From: Brevibacillus centrosporus
GTDB lineage: Bacteria; Bacillota; Bacilli; Brevibacillales; Brevibacillaceae
NCBI RefSeq assembly: GCF_003710815.1
Contig: NZ_RHHP01000051.1
Span: forward strand, 1-64,000
DNA length: 64,000 bases
Direction of reading: 5' to 3'
Shown here: piece by piece, positions 24,933 to 33,105 of the stretch
How positions within the stretch are numbered: the stretch's first letter is position 1
How the letters are laid out: each line of letters opens with the position of its first letter
Translations under genes and position numbers: made by a program
The notes under the pieces: model-generated
Databases searched by the model: none
What the model saw: the letters and a program-made list of their open reading frames with translations, nothing else
What the model was told of the DNA's origin: nothing

Positions 24933-25008
24933 CTCCTCCGAAGAGAATAGGGCCGCCCTTGTTTCTTGGTTGTTTGTAAAGAGAGCCTATAGGGGGTAGG
25001 AGAGCAAA

Positions 25009-25863
25009 ATGATTACGAGTAAAACACAGCTGGTTGGTTTGTTCGGCCACCCGGTTTCCCATTCACAGTCGCCTATGATGCAGAATGCCGCCTTCTCAGA
25101 AACAGGCTTGGGCTATGCCTATGCTGCCTTTGATGTAGAGCCTGACAACCTGGAGGATGCCGTGGCAGGGATTCGCGCTCTGGGTCTGAAAGGAATCAAC
25201 GTGACGATTCCGCACAAGGTCGCCATCATGCCGATGCTCGATGAGATTGACCCCTTGGCCAAGCGGATCGGTGCGGTAAATACGGTCGTGATTGAAGACG
25301 GTCGTCTGATCGGCTACAACACGGATGGTATGGGCTATGTCCGTTCCCTCGTAGAGGAGACGGGGATTGAGCTTGAGCAGCAGATCGTGACGATGGTAGG
25401 TGCAGGCGGTGCGGCGCGTGCAGTAGCATTTACCCTTGCAGAAAAAGGTGTGAAGGAAATTCGCATCATCAACCGTTCACGTGAAAGAGCCACCCTTCTG
25501 GCCGAATCCTTAAAGTCGATTGTGTCGACCCGCATCGTGGAGCAGGGAGAGGGGAAAGAGGCGATTGCGGATGCGTCCTTGTTGATTAATACGACTTCGA
25601 TCGGCATGCTGCCGAATGTGAATGAAATGCCTGTTCCAAAAGAGTGGCTGCACGATCAGCTGACAGTCAGTGATCTGATCTACAATCCACTGGAAACCCG
25701 TTTGCTTGCAGAAGCAAAAGCGATTGGAGCACGTGTTCACTCAGGTGTTGGCATGTTCGTTAACCAAGGGGCATTGGCCTTTGAGCTGTGGACCGGGAAA
25801 AAGGCTCCGACAGAAGCCATGCGCCAGATCGTCCTTTCGCAATTGACAAAAACAGCAGAATAA
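25009..25863 (+). CDS. aroE: Shikimate dehydrogenase
   Basis: 284 residues. The shikimate-binding start GLFGHPVSHSQSPMMQN, the catalytic Lys in INVTIPHKVAIM, NTDGMGY, the NADP fold MVGAGGAARAVAF with the NRSRERA phosphate-binding loop, and VSDLIYNPLET are all present. It reduces 3-dehydroshikimate to shikimate in chorismate synthesis. GGGGGTAGGAGAG precedes the ATG. Confidence 0.97.
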   Translation: MITSKTQLVGLFGHPVSHSQSPMMQNAAFSETGLGYAYAAFDVEPDNLEDAVAGIRALGLKGINVTIPHKVAIMPMLDEIDPLAKRIGAVNTVVIEDGRLIGYNTDGMGYVRSLVEETGIELEQQIVTMVGAGGAARAVAFTLAEKGVKEIRIINRSRERATLLAESLKSIVSTRIVEQGEGKEAIADASLLINTTSIGMLPNVNEMPVPKEWLHDQLTVSDLIYNPLETRLLAEAKAIGARVHSGVGMFVNQGALAFELWTGKKAPTEAMRQIVLSQLTKTAE

Positions 25864-25901
25864 CGATAATGATACGTTCATACGTAGAAGGAGGCATGCC
25901 G

Positions 25902-26192
25902 ATGTTGACCGGCAAGCAAAAACGTTTTTTACGCGCAGAAGCGCACCATCTGACCCCTATTTTCCAAGTGGGAAAAGGTGGCGTAAATGAAAATATGATC
26001 ACGCAGATCAAAGAGGCGCTGGAAGTGCGTGAATTGATCAAGATAGCGATCCTGCAAAACAACAATGACGACAAGCATGAAGTCGCAGAAGATTTGGCGG
26101 CAGGTGCAGGAGCGGAATTGGTTCAGCTGATCGGGCATACCGTTGTACTGTACAAAGAGTCTCGGGAAAACAAAACGATCAAGCTGCCGTAG
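25902..26192 (+). CDS. yhbY: Ribosome assembly RNA-binding protein YhbY (CRM domain)
   Basis: 96 residues covering one CRM domain: LTGKQKRFLRAEAHHLTPIFQVGKGG, ELIKIAILQNN, and the closing LIGHTVVLYKES. It binds pre-50S particles. The start is the second ATG of ATGCCGATG, seven bases from AAGGAGG. Known as yqeI in Bacillus. Confidence 0.94.
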   Translation: MLTGKQKRFLRAEAHHLTPIFQVGKGGVNENMITQIKEALEVRELIKIAILQNNNDDKHEVAEDLAAGAGAELVQLIGHTVVLYKESRENKTIKLP

Positions 26193-26200
26193 CGAACATC

Positions 26201-26785
26201 ATGGATGAACGCATAAAGCATGTCGGAATTTTAGGTGGGACGTTCGATCCGATTCATTGTGGCCATTTGCTTGCTGCAGAGCAGGCGAGGGAGCAAGCGG
26301 GTCTGGATGAGGTGTGGTTCATGCCCACACATATCCCGCCGCATAAAACACGTGACGGGCTGACGGACGCTGCTACTAGGCTTGAGATGGTGGAGCTTGC
26401 GGTAGCGGATCACGAATCGTTTCGGGTGACGGATGTGGAGCTCAGACGAGAGGGACCCTCTTATACCTACGACACGATCGTTCAGCTGGTCGAGCAGTAC
26501 CCAGATTGCCGTTTTTCCTTTATCATTGGGGGTGATATGGTCGAGATCCTGCCGAAATGGTACCGTTTTGAGGAGCTGAGCCGCATGATTCGATTTATCG
26601 GTTTGGCGAGACCTGGTGCGGATATCGACCGTGTGCCGAATGACACAGTAACCTTTATTGAAATGCCGGTTTGGGATATCTCATCCACGCTGATCCGAAT
26701 GAAAGCAGCGGAAGGCCAAAGCATTCGTTATTTGGTTCCTCGTTCAGTCGAGCGTTATATAAAGGAGAACGGATTCTATGCGTGA
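26201..26785 (+). CDS. nadD: Nicotinate-nucleotide adenylyltransferase
   Basis: 194 residues. The nucleotidyltransferase motif GGTFDPIHCGHLLAAE is near the start; VWFMPTHIPPHK, FIIGGDMVEILPKW and ISSTLIR follow. It converts nicotinate mononucleotide and ATP to deamido-NAD. No clear ribosome site is visible before the ATG, 8 bp after yhbY, so translational coupling is likely. Confidence 0.96.
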   Translation: MDERIKHVGILGGTFDPIHCGHLLAAEQAREQAGLDEVWFMPTHIPPHKTRDGLTDAATRLEMVELAVADHESFRVTDVELRREGPSYTYDTIVQLVEQYPDCRFSFIIGGDMVEILPKWYRFEELSRMIRFIGLARPGADIDRVPNDTVTFIEMPVWDISSTLIRMKAAEGQSIRYLVPRSVERYIKENGFYA

Positions 26786-27368
26786 GTGGAGCAATCGGGA
26801 GGAGCTGCTCGCACAGGTGCGGGCCCAAATGCATGATAAAAGGTATGACCACACACTGGGCGTAGCGGAGTCCGCAAGGCAGCTGGCGATACGCTATGGG
26901 GCCGATCCTGACAAAGCGCAGCTTGCCGGATACTTGCATGATTACTGCAAATGCTGGCCAGTAGACAAGATGTTTGAGATTCTGGTTCGCCATGATATGC
27001 CAACAGAGCTGTTGGAAGGCGAGAAAGAGCTGTGGCATGCTTTTGCCGGAGCGATTGTCATCCAGTCAGACCTCGGTATTACGGATCCGGAAATATTGCA
27101 GGCTGTCCGCTATCACACAACGGGGCGTGTAGGCATGACTCTGTTAGAAAAAGTGGTATGTGTGGCAGACTATATAGAACCGAACCGCAACTTCCCTGGT
27201 GTCGAAGAAATCCGCGCCTTGGCGCAGGAGGATCTGGATGCAGCGCTTGCCCTTGCTCTAGGAGGCACGATGCAGTTTTTGATAGAAAAGAAAAAGACGG
27301 TATTTCCGTTGACATTATTGGCTTATAACGATTTGATATCCTTAAAAAGGGAGAATAGGAGGGTTTAA
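26778..27368 (+). CDS. yqeK: YqeK family HD-domain diadenosine tetraphosphatase
   Basis: 196 residues. HD motifs are HTLGVAESA, YLHDYCK and WHAFAGAIV, then the YHTTGR region and VCVADYIEPNR. YqeK enzymes hydrolyse Ap4A symmetrically. The ATG lies inside the last codons of nadD with AAAGGAG upstream. Confidence 0.94.
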   Translation: MREWSNREELLAQVRAQMHDKRYDHTLGVAESARQLAIRYGADPDKAQLAGYLHDYCKCWPVDKMFEILVRHDMPTELLEGEKELWHAFAGAIVIQSDLGITDPEILQAVRYHTTGRVGMTLLEKVVCVADYIEPNRNFPGVEEIRALAQEDLDAALALALGGTMQFLIEKKKTVFPLTLLAYNDLISLKRENRRV

Positions 27369-27724
27369 TGGTTAAAACAGTAGAAGATTTGGCCCGTTTG
27401 GTTGTGAAGGCAGCAGAGGACAAGAAAGCAGAAAATCTAATGGTGCTGGATATCCGCAATCTGTCTGTGATCTCCGATTACTTTATGATTTGCCACGGGA
27501 ACAACGAGCGTCAGGTGCAAGCGATTGTAAAAGAGATCCGTGATCAGGCACACAAAAACGGAACGAACATCCGCGGAATTGAAGGTGCTGAGGAAGGTCG
27601 CTGGGTTCTCGTCGATCTGGGAGATGTGGTGATCCACGTGTTTCACCGTGAGGATCGCGAGTTTTATAACCTGGAGCGTCTGTGGAAGGATGCAGAGGTC
27701 GTATCCTTCTCAGAACAAGGGTAA
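27368..27724 (+). CDS. rsfS: Ribosomal silencing factor RsfS
   Basis: 118 residues: 'VVKAAEDKKAENLMVLDIRNLSVISDYFMICHGNNERQV' and 'GRWVLVDLGDVVIHVFHREDREFYNLERLW'. It binds L14 of the 50S subunit and blocks joining to 30S. TAATG overlap with the yqeK stop; GGAGGG is upstream. Confidence 0.96.
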   Translation: MVKTVEDLARLVVKAAEDKKAENLMVLDIRNLSVISDYFMICHGNNERQVQAIVKEIRDQAHKNGTNIRGIEGAEEGRWVLVDLGDVVIHVFHREDREFYNLERLWKDAEVVSFSEQG

Positions 27725-27729
27725 TAGCT

Positions 27730-28473
27730 ATGGCGTACGCGCATATGGCAGCTGTGTATGACAAGCTGATGGCGGATTCGCCTTATGATCAGTGGCTGGA
27801 CTGGGTGGAAAGCAACTGGGAAAAAGGGGATAAGCCTAAGCAGGTGATTGATTTGGGCTGCGGGACCGGCACGATCGCCATCCCGCTCGCAAAGCGCGGC
27901 TATCGTGTGACCGGTGTCGACCTGTCTGCCGAAATGCTGGCGGTCGCCTATGATAAAATGCGCCAGGCGCAAGCTGACGTTAACTGGGTCGAGCAAGATA
28001 TGCGTGAGCTGGAACTGCCTGTGGCAGATGCTGTCATTTCCTTGTGTGATTCGCTTAGCTATCTGACAGAGGAAGAAGATGTACAGGAGACTTTTCGCAG
28101 GGTGTACGCCCATCTCGCCTACGGAGGCAGCTTCTTGTTTGACGTACACAGTCCGTACAAGATGCTGCACATTTTCGGAGACGAGACGTTCACGTACATG
28201 GATGATGAAGTTTCGTACATTTGGCAATGTTTTTGCGATCCGCTCCGCCTTGAAGTCGAGCATCAGCTGACCTTTTTCATCCGCCAGGAAAATGGCTTGT
28301 ATGAGCGAATGGAAGAGGAGCATTTTCAAAGGGCATATCAGCCGATTCAACTGATTCGCTGGCTGAAGGATGCAGGTTTTGAAGATATCGTGCTGTCGGC
28401 AGATTACTCCAACCAACCGCCGCATGAAAAGAGCGATCGCCTATTTTTTGCAGCACGAAAGCCGAAACGTTGA
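27730..28473 (+). CDS. Class I SAM-dependent methyltransferase (YqeM type)
   Basis: 247 residues. The SAM-binding motif I is VIDLGCGTGTIAIPLAKRG, followed by VTGVDLSAEMLAVA and DAVISLCDSLSYL. Substrate unknown. The stop codon overlaps the -35 box of the leuS leader promoter. It starts 6 bp after rsfS; an upstream in-frame start at 27682 inside rsfS is rejected. Confidence 0.88.
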   Translation: MAYAHMAAVYDKLMADSPYDQWLDWVESNWEKGDKPKQVIDLGCGTGTIAIPLAKRGYRVTGVDLSAEMLAVAYDKMRQAQADVNWVEQDMRELELPVADAVISLCDSLSYLTEEEDVQETFRRVYAHLAYGGSFLFDVHSPYKMLHIFGDETFTYMDDEVSYIWQCFCDPLRLEVEHQLTFFIRQENGLYERMEEEHFQRAYQPIQLIRWLKDAGFEDIVLSADYSNQPPHEKSDRLFFAARKPKR

Positions 28474-28499
28474 CACGGCAGGTTCACATTTACTATAAT
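28470..28499 (+). promoter_or_regulatory. Sigma-A promoter of the leuS T-box transcript
   Basis: TTGACA (28470-28475), 18-nt spacer, TATAAT (28494-28499). The -35 includes the TGA stop of the methyltransferase gene. Confidence 0.8.
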
Positions 28500-28505
28500 C
28501 GTGTT

Positions 28506-28745
28506 ATAACTGCAAAATTCGACGCGTTGAAAGAGGAATAGTAGGTAATCACTCCGAGTCTTAGAGAGTTGACGGCTGGTGCAAGTCAACCCGGAGTAAG
28601 CTGAACTCACCTCCCAGCACTTGCCCCCAAGGCCGGGTACAGCTCGGTTGAGTAAGGGTGGGCGAATCCTCCACGTTACGGATGGAATCAAGTGGGTGAA
28701 TGCAGGACATTTGCCAATCTGGGTGGTACCGCGGGAGTAAACACA
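28506..28745 (+). ncRNA. T-box leader (leucine) upstream of leuS
   Basis: The conserved T-box GGGTGGTACCGCGG lies at 28721-28734. The specifier region GAACTCACC gives a CTC (Leu) codon at 28606-28608, matching the downstream leucyl-tRNA synthetase. Uncharged tRNA-Leu would pair with both sites and prevent the terminator that follows, so leuS expression rises in leucine shortage. Ends are approximate. Confidence 0.93.
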
Positions 28746-28799
28746 ACCTCTCGTCCCTTTTCGTCAATCGATAGGGACGTGGGGTTTTTTTATTTTTTT
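28746..28799 (+). terminator. T-box regulated terminator
   Basis: ACCTCTCGTCCC pairs with GGGACGTGGGGT and runs into a long T-rich tract. Antitermination would use the T-box sequence just upstream. Confidence 0.9.
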
Positions 28800-28825
28800 A
28801 CCATTAAGGATGGGAGTGCTTTACC

Positions 28826-31243
28826 ATGGTTTTTAGTCATCACAACGTAGAAAAAAAGTGGCAGCAATATTGGGAGCAAAACAAGACCTTCAAGACTTCT
28901 GAGGACGCGGGCAAAAAGAAATTTTATGCACTCGATATGTTCCCGTACCCTTCTGGTGCTGGCCTGCACGTAGGGCATCCAGAGGGCTACACGGCGACGG
29001 ATATCTTGTCCCGCATGAAGCGCATGCAAGGCTACAACGTACTTCATCCAATGGGCTGGGATGCGTTTGGTTTGCCAGCGGAGCAGTACGCACTGGATAC
29101 GGGGAATGATCCTGCAGAATTTACGGAGAAAAACATCCAGACCTTCCGCCGTCAAATCAAATCACTGGGCTTCTCCTACGACTGGGATCGCGAAGTCAAC
29201 ACCACGGATCCACATTACTACAAATGGACCCAATGGATCTTCACAAAGCTGTATGAGCACGGTTTGGCTTACATCGATGAAGTAGCTGTAAACTGGTGCC
29301 CTGCACTGGGAACGGTACTGGCGAATGAAGAAGTCATCGACGGAAAAAGCGAACGCGGTGGTCACCCGGTAGAACGCCGTCCGATGAAGCAGTGGGTCCT
29401 GCGAATTACAGCGTATGCGGAGCGTCTGCTGTCTGATCTGGAAGAGCTGGATTGGCCAGAGAGCATCAAGGAAATGCAGCGCAACTGGATCGGCCGTTCT
29501 GAGGGTGCGGAAGTCACTTTTGGCATCGAAGGGCATGATGAGACCTTTACCGTCTTCACGACGCGCCCTGACACCTTGTATGGGGCGACCTATGCGGTTC
29601 TGGCGCCTGAACACAAGCTGGTGGACCTAATTACCACCGATGCACAGAAAGAAGCGGTAGCGGCTTACCTGGAGCAGGCAAAACACAAGAGCGATCTGGA
29701 GCGTACAGATTTGGCGAAAGAAAAAACCGGAGTCTTTACCGGTGCATATGCCATTAACCCGGTGAACGGCGAGCGCCTGCCGATCTGGATTGCCGATTAC
29801 GTATTGATCAGCTATGGTACCGGCTCCATCATGGCGGTTCCTGCACATGATGAGCGCGACTACGAATTCGCGAAAACGTTTGACCTGCCTATCAAGCAAG
29901 TCATCGCAGGCGGAGATATCTCCAAGGAAGCGTACGCAGGGGACGGAGCCCATATCAACTCCGAATTCCTGGATGGCTTGAACAAAGAGCAGGCCATTGC
30001 CAAAATGATCGAATGGCTGGTTGAAAACGGCAAAGGAAATCGCAAAGTGACCTACCGTCTGCGTGACTGGTTGTTCAGCCGTCAACGCTACTGGGGTGAA
30101 CCGATTCCAATCATTCATCTGGAAGATGGCACGATGAAGGTCGTTCCAGAAGAAGAGCTGCCTGTCATTCTGCCGAAAACAAAAGAAATCAAGCCGTCGG
30201 GTACAGGCGAATCGCCACTCGCCAATATTACCGACTGGATCAACATCGTAGATCCTGTGACGGGTCAAAAAGCTCGCCGCGAGACCAACACGATGCCACA
30301 ATGGGCGGGTAGCTGCTGGTACTTCCTGCGCTTTATCGATCCGCACAATGACAAAGCGCTGGCAGATCCGGAAAAACTGAAAGAATGGCTGCCGATTGAC
30401 ATTTACATCGGTGGTGCCGAACACGCGGTATTGCACTTGCTGTACTCCCGTTTCTGGCACAAATTCCTGTACGACATCGGAGTCGTTCCGACGAAAGAAC
30501 CGTTCCAAAAGCTGTTCAACCAAGGAATGATTCTGGGCGAGAACAATGAAAAAATGAGCAAATCCAAAGGCAACGTAGTGAATCCGGACGATATCATCAA
30601 CAGCCATGGTGCCGATACACTGCGCATGTACGAAATGTTCATGGGCCCTCTGGACGCTTCCATCGCGTGGTCGACAAAAGGCCTGGACGGCGCACGCCGC
30701 TTCCTGGACCGTGTCTATCGCCTGTTTGTGAATGACAGCGGACAGCTGAATGAGAAGATCGTAGATACCTCCGAAGTGGCAGGTATGGAGCGCACGTACC
30801 ATCAAACAGTGAAGAAAGTAACCGAAGACTACGAAGGTCTGCGCTTCAACACGGGTATTTCCCAACTGATGGTATTTGTAAACGAAGCATACAAACAAGA
30901 GGTATTGCCGAAGAAGTACATGGAAGACTTCGTGAAAATGCTGTCCCCAATCGCTCCGCACATTGCGGAAGAGCTGTGGGAAAAGCTGGGACATACAGAA
31001 ACAATCGCATACGAGGCTTGGCCAACGTACGACGAATCCAAGCTGGTAGAAGATGAGGTAGAAATCGTTCTGCAGGTAAATGGCAAGAACAAAGAAAAAC
31101 TGCTCATTGCCTCCGATGCAACAAAAGAACAAATGGAAGAGCTCGCGATGGAAAATGAAGTCATCAAGGAATTGATCGAAGGAAAAACAATCGTCAAGAT
31201 GATTGCGGTTCCTGGCAAACTGGTAAACATCGTCGTTCGCTAA
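28826..31243 (+). CDS. leuS: Leucyl-tRNA synthetase
   Basis: A class I aminoacyl-tRNA synthetase of 805 residues, the usual bacterial length. The HIGH motif is HVGHPEGYTATD near residue 48, followed by the CP1 editing domain (TTRPDTLYGATY...VPAHDERDYEFA). The KMSKS motif KMSKSKGNVVNPD lies near 577 and the C-terminal domain ends the protein. GGGAG precedes the ATG. Controlled by the T-box above. Confidence 0.98.
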   Translation: MVFSHHNVEKKWQQYWEQNKTFKTSEDAGKKKFYALDMFPYPSGAGLHVGHPEGYTATDILSRMKRMQGYNVLHPMGWDAFGLPAEQYALDTGNDPAEFTEKNIQTFRRQIKSLGFSYDWDREVNTTDPHYYKWTQWIFTKLYEHGLAYIDEVAVNWCPALGTVLANEEVIDGKSERGGHPVERRPMKQWVLRITAYAERLLSDLEELDWPESIKEMQRNWIGRSEGAEVTFGIEGHDETFTVFTTRPDTLYGATYAVLAPEHKLVDLITTDAQKEAVAAYLEQAKHKSDLERTDLAKEKTGVFTGAYAINPVNGERLPIWIADYVLISYGTGSIMAVPAHDERDYEFAKTFDLPIKQVIAGGDISKEAYAGDGAHINSEFLDGLNKEQAIAKMIEWLVENGKGNRKVTYRLRDWLFSRQRYWGEPIPIIHLEDGTMKVVPEEELPVILPKTKEIKPSGTGESPLANITDWINIVDPVTGQKARRETNTMPQWAGSCWYFLRFIDPHNDKALADPEKLKEWLPIDIYIGGAEHAVLHLLYSRFWHKFLYDIGVVPTKEPFQKLFNQGMILGENNEKMSKSKGNVVNPDDIINSHGADTLRMYEMFMGPLDASIAWSTKGLDGARRFLDRVYRLFVNDSGQLNEKIVDTSEVAGMERTYHQTVKKVTEDYEGLRFNTGISQLMVFVNEAYKQEVLPKKYMEDFVKMLSPIAPHIAEELWEKLGHTETIAYEAWPTYDESKLVEDEVEIVLQVNGKNKEKLLIASDATKEQMEELAMENEVIKELIEGKTIVKMIAVPGKLVNIVVR

Positions 31244-31250
31244 AAAAACG

Positions 31251-31297
31251 AAAAAGGAGTGGAGACTGTGCAAAACAGGTTTCCGCTCCTTTTTTTG
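31251..31297 (+). terminator. Terminator of leuS
   Basis: AAAAAGGAGTGGA (31251-31263) pairs with TTCCGCTCCTTTTT (31281-31294 region), then more T. Confidence 0.85.
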
Positions 31298-31384
31298 TAC
31301 TACAGCAAGAATGTAGAAGATTCTCAGCCAGTATAAGGGCAACTAAGGTTCCCCCACAAAGCTTGGCGCAGCCAAATTTTCCAA

Positions 31385-32218
31385 TTAGCGCTGATGGTTT
31401 GTAAGCCGCTGTTCTACCAGCTCTTGATCTTCTGCGAATTTCGCATGTGTACGGCGATACACCTCTGTAAAAAGACCAGAGATCCCTTCCTTCAAGGGAA
31501 TCAAACCTTCGCCAGTAATGCCTCCTGGTACGCAAACTCGCTGCTGCAGAGAAGGCAGGGTGAAAATATCTTCTTTTAAGAGATCGGCCATGCCAATGAA
31601 CATCTGCGTTGTCAAATAAGTGGCAGCGTCCTCGGAGATGCCTGTTTCGTTTACGGCCTCCTGGATCATTTGCTGGAGGATGTAGCTCAAGAAAGCGGGG
31701 CCGCAGCTGGTGATGTCGGAGGTGACACGTAAAAAGGCTTCTGAGACCATCGTCGGGTGGCTAATGGACGAGAAGAGTTTGAGAATGTACTGCTTTTGCG
31801 CCTCGTCAATCCGCGAGCCGAACTCGCAGAGGCTGATACCACTCCGGGCAGCATTTGTAATACTCGGGACCACTCTCGCAACAGCGCAAGGTACTCGCTC
31901 CTCCAGCAAAGACAGCTTGATCGGGCTGGTAATCGTGATTAAGAGATGCTCGGGGGTCAAGACAGGAGTAATTTGCTCCAGCAAAACCTTATACTCCAAA
32001 GGTTTAACGCACAGAAGCAATACCTTGGCGGCTTCAGCCAGCTCAGCATTACTCGGTGCGACGACCAATCCGGGGTACAGTTCGGCTAACCGTTCCGCTT
32101 TGGCGGGGGTGCGATTGCCAATCATGATCTGACCGGGGGACAGGGCTTTGGACGACAGCAAAGCCTCAATCAAGATCGTGCCCATGCTACCTGTACCGAT
32201 GAACCCGATCCTATCCAT
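31385..32218 (-). CDS. comER: ComER, pyrroline-5-carboxylate reductase-like protein
   Basis: 277 residues. NADP fold at the start (DRIGFIGTGSMGTILIEALL), then LLLCVKPLEY and the dimerisation domain SDITSCGPAFLSYILQQM. It resembles ProC but is the ComER paralogue, recognised by its place directly after comEA. ComER is linked to competence and, in Bacillus, to sporulation control; its enzymatic reaction is not settled. The second ATG is used because GGGAGG lies seven bases before it. Same strand as comEA, unlike the divergent order in B. subtilis. Confidence 0.85.
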   Translation of the reverse strand: MDRIGFIGTGSMGTILIEALLSSKALSPGQIMIGNRTPAKAERLAELYPGLVVAPSNAELAEAAKVLLLCVKPLEYKVLLEQITPVLTPEHLLITITSPIKLSLLEERVPCAVARVVPSITNAARSGISLCEFGSRIDEAQKQYILKLFSSISHPTMVSEAFLRVTSDITSCGPAFLSYILQQMIQEAVNETGISEDAATYLTTQMFIGMADLLKEDIFTLPSLQQRVCVPGGITGEGLIPLKEGISGLFTEVYRRTHAKFAEDQELVEQRLTNHQR

Positions 32219-32294
32219 CTCCATACCTCCCTCCGTTATTCTTTCCCCATTCTATGTGCGCCGGGGAGCCATCATGACCAAGAATCCAAAAGGA

Positions 32295-33002
32295 CTAATG
32301 GATCCGTATGCGCGGAGCGATTCTCTCATACAGCTTATCACCGATACCTTCGATGCTCTTCAGCTCCTCAAGTGCCCGAAAGCTTCCCTTTTCCTCGCGG
32401 TACTGCATAATTGCTTTGGCACGAGCTTCGCCAATCCCGGGCAAGGTCATCAGCTCCTCGGCAGTAGCCGAATTGAGCGAAACCGTTTGATCAGAGGAAG
32501 AGGCATTGGACGTATTTTTCCCATTGGCGGCGTATGCAGGTGCAGACAGATTTACCGGCCCTGCTGCAGGAGAGCTCTCCTTTACAGGTATGACGATCGC
32601 GGTACCATCTACCAGAGGAGCCGCCAGGTTGATCTGTGCAAGATCGGCAGTGGGATTGGCTCCCCCTGCCTTGGCGATCGCATCAGCTACACGCATGCCA
32701 GCATCCAGAGGGTATAAGCCGGGCTGCTTGACATCACCTTTCACATCGACATAAAGGGGAGCGGGTGCAGAAGGCGTTTTTTCTAAGGCTGGTTTGCCAG
32801 CCACAGTGCTATCTTTTGCCTGTTCGTCAGCAGGCAAAAGATCATCCGAAGCGTAAGCGGGAGGGACGAGGGGGAGTGCAGTGTCCGTACCCTCGTGTCC
32901 TGCCACACGAGTCTGATAAAGCCAAAAGCTGCTCGTTACAAACAAAAGCGCGATAGCTGTTAAAAAAATTTTCCGATATCGGTCCCACCATTCAAGGAAC
33001 AC
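32295..33002 (-). CDS. comEA: Competence protein ComEA
   Basis: 235 residues. One N-terminal membrane anchor (about 10-28), a long linker, an SLBB domain (LYVDVKGDVKQPGLYPLDAGMRVADAI) and a C-terminal double helix-hairpin-helix (VSLNSATAEELMTLPGIGEARAKAIMQYREEKGSF...LKSIEGIGDKLYERIAPRIRI). It binds incoming double-stranded DNA at the cell surface. The start is a GTG at 33002; its GGAGGG ribosome site is part of the preceding terminator stem (see finding). Confidence 0.95.
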   Translation of the reverse strand: MFLEWWDRYRKIFLTAIALLFVTSSFWLYQTRVAGHEGTDTALPLVPPAYASDDLLPADEQAKDSTVAGKPALEKTPSAPAPLYVDVKGDVKQPGLYPLDAGMRVADAIAKAGGANPTADLAQINLAAPLVDGTAIVIPVKESSPAAGPVNLSAPAYAANGKNTSNASSSDQTVSLNSATAEELMTLPGIGEARAKAIMQYREEKGSFRALEELKSIEGIGDKLYERIAPRIRIH

Positions 33003-33084
33003 AAAAAACCCTCCCTTACTTGGTCGATTCTGGAAGTAGAGGATACTGCTTCTACTCCTGATGCTACGAAAAGTAAGGGAGGGT
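33003..33084 (-). terminator. Large terminator hairpin of asnB overlapping the comEA ribosome site
   Basis: ACCCTCCCTTACTT... at 33008-33021 and its complement at 33071-33084 form a 14-bp perfect stem. It encloses about 49 nt with a second small stem (around GTAGAGG/CTTCTAC). On the minus strand it ends in TTTTTT (33003-33008). The asnB stop is 21 bp upstream in transcription order. The 3' arm contains the comEA ribosome site. Confidence 0.8.
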
Positions 33085-33090
33085 GTGCAA
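33061..33090 (-). promoter_or_regulatory. Possible comEA promoter across the hairpin arm
   Basis: TTGCAC (33085-33090), 18-nt spacer, TAGCAT (33061-33066), read on the minus strand. A start a few bases later would lie in the hairpin loop and leave out the 5' arm. Weak boxes; tentative. Confidence 0.3.
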
Positions 33091-33105
33091 ATCTATTTGC
33101 CAGCT

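Noticed and set aside
29627..31342. 571-residue ORF opposite leuS
   Set aside because: Antisense shadow; it runs through the leuS terminator and has no recognisable domain.
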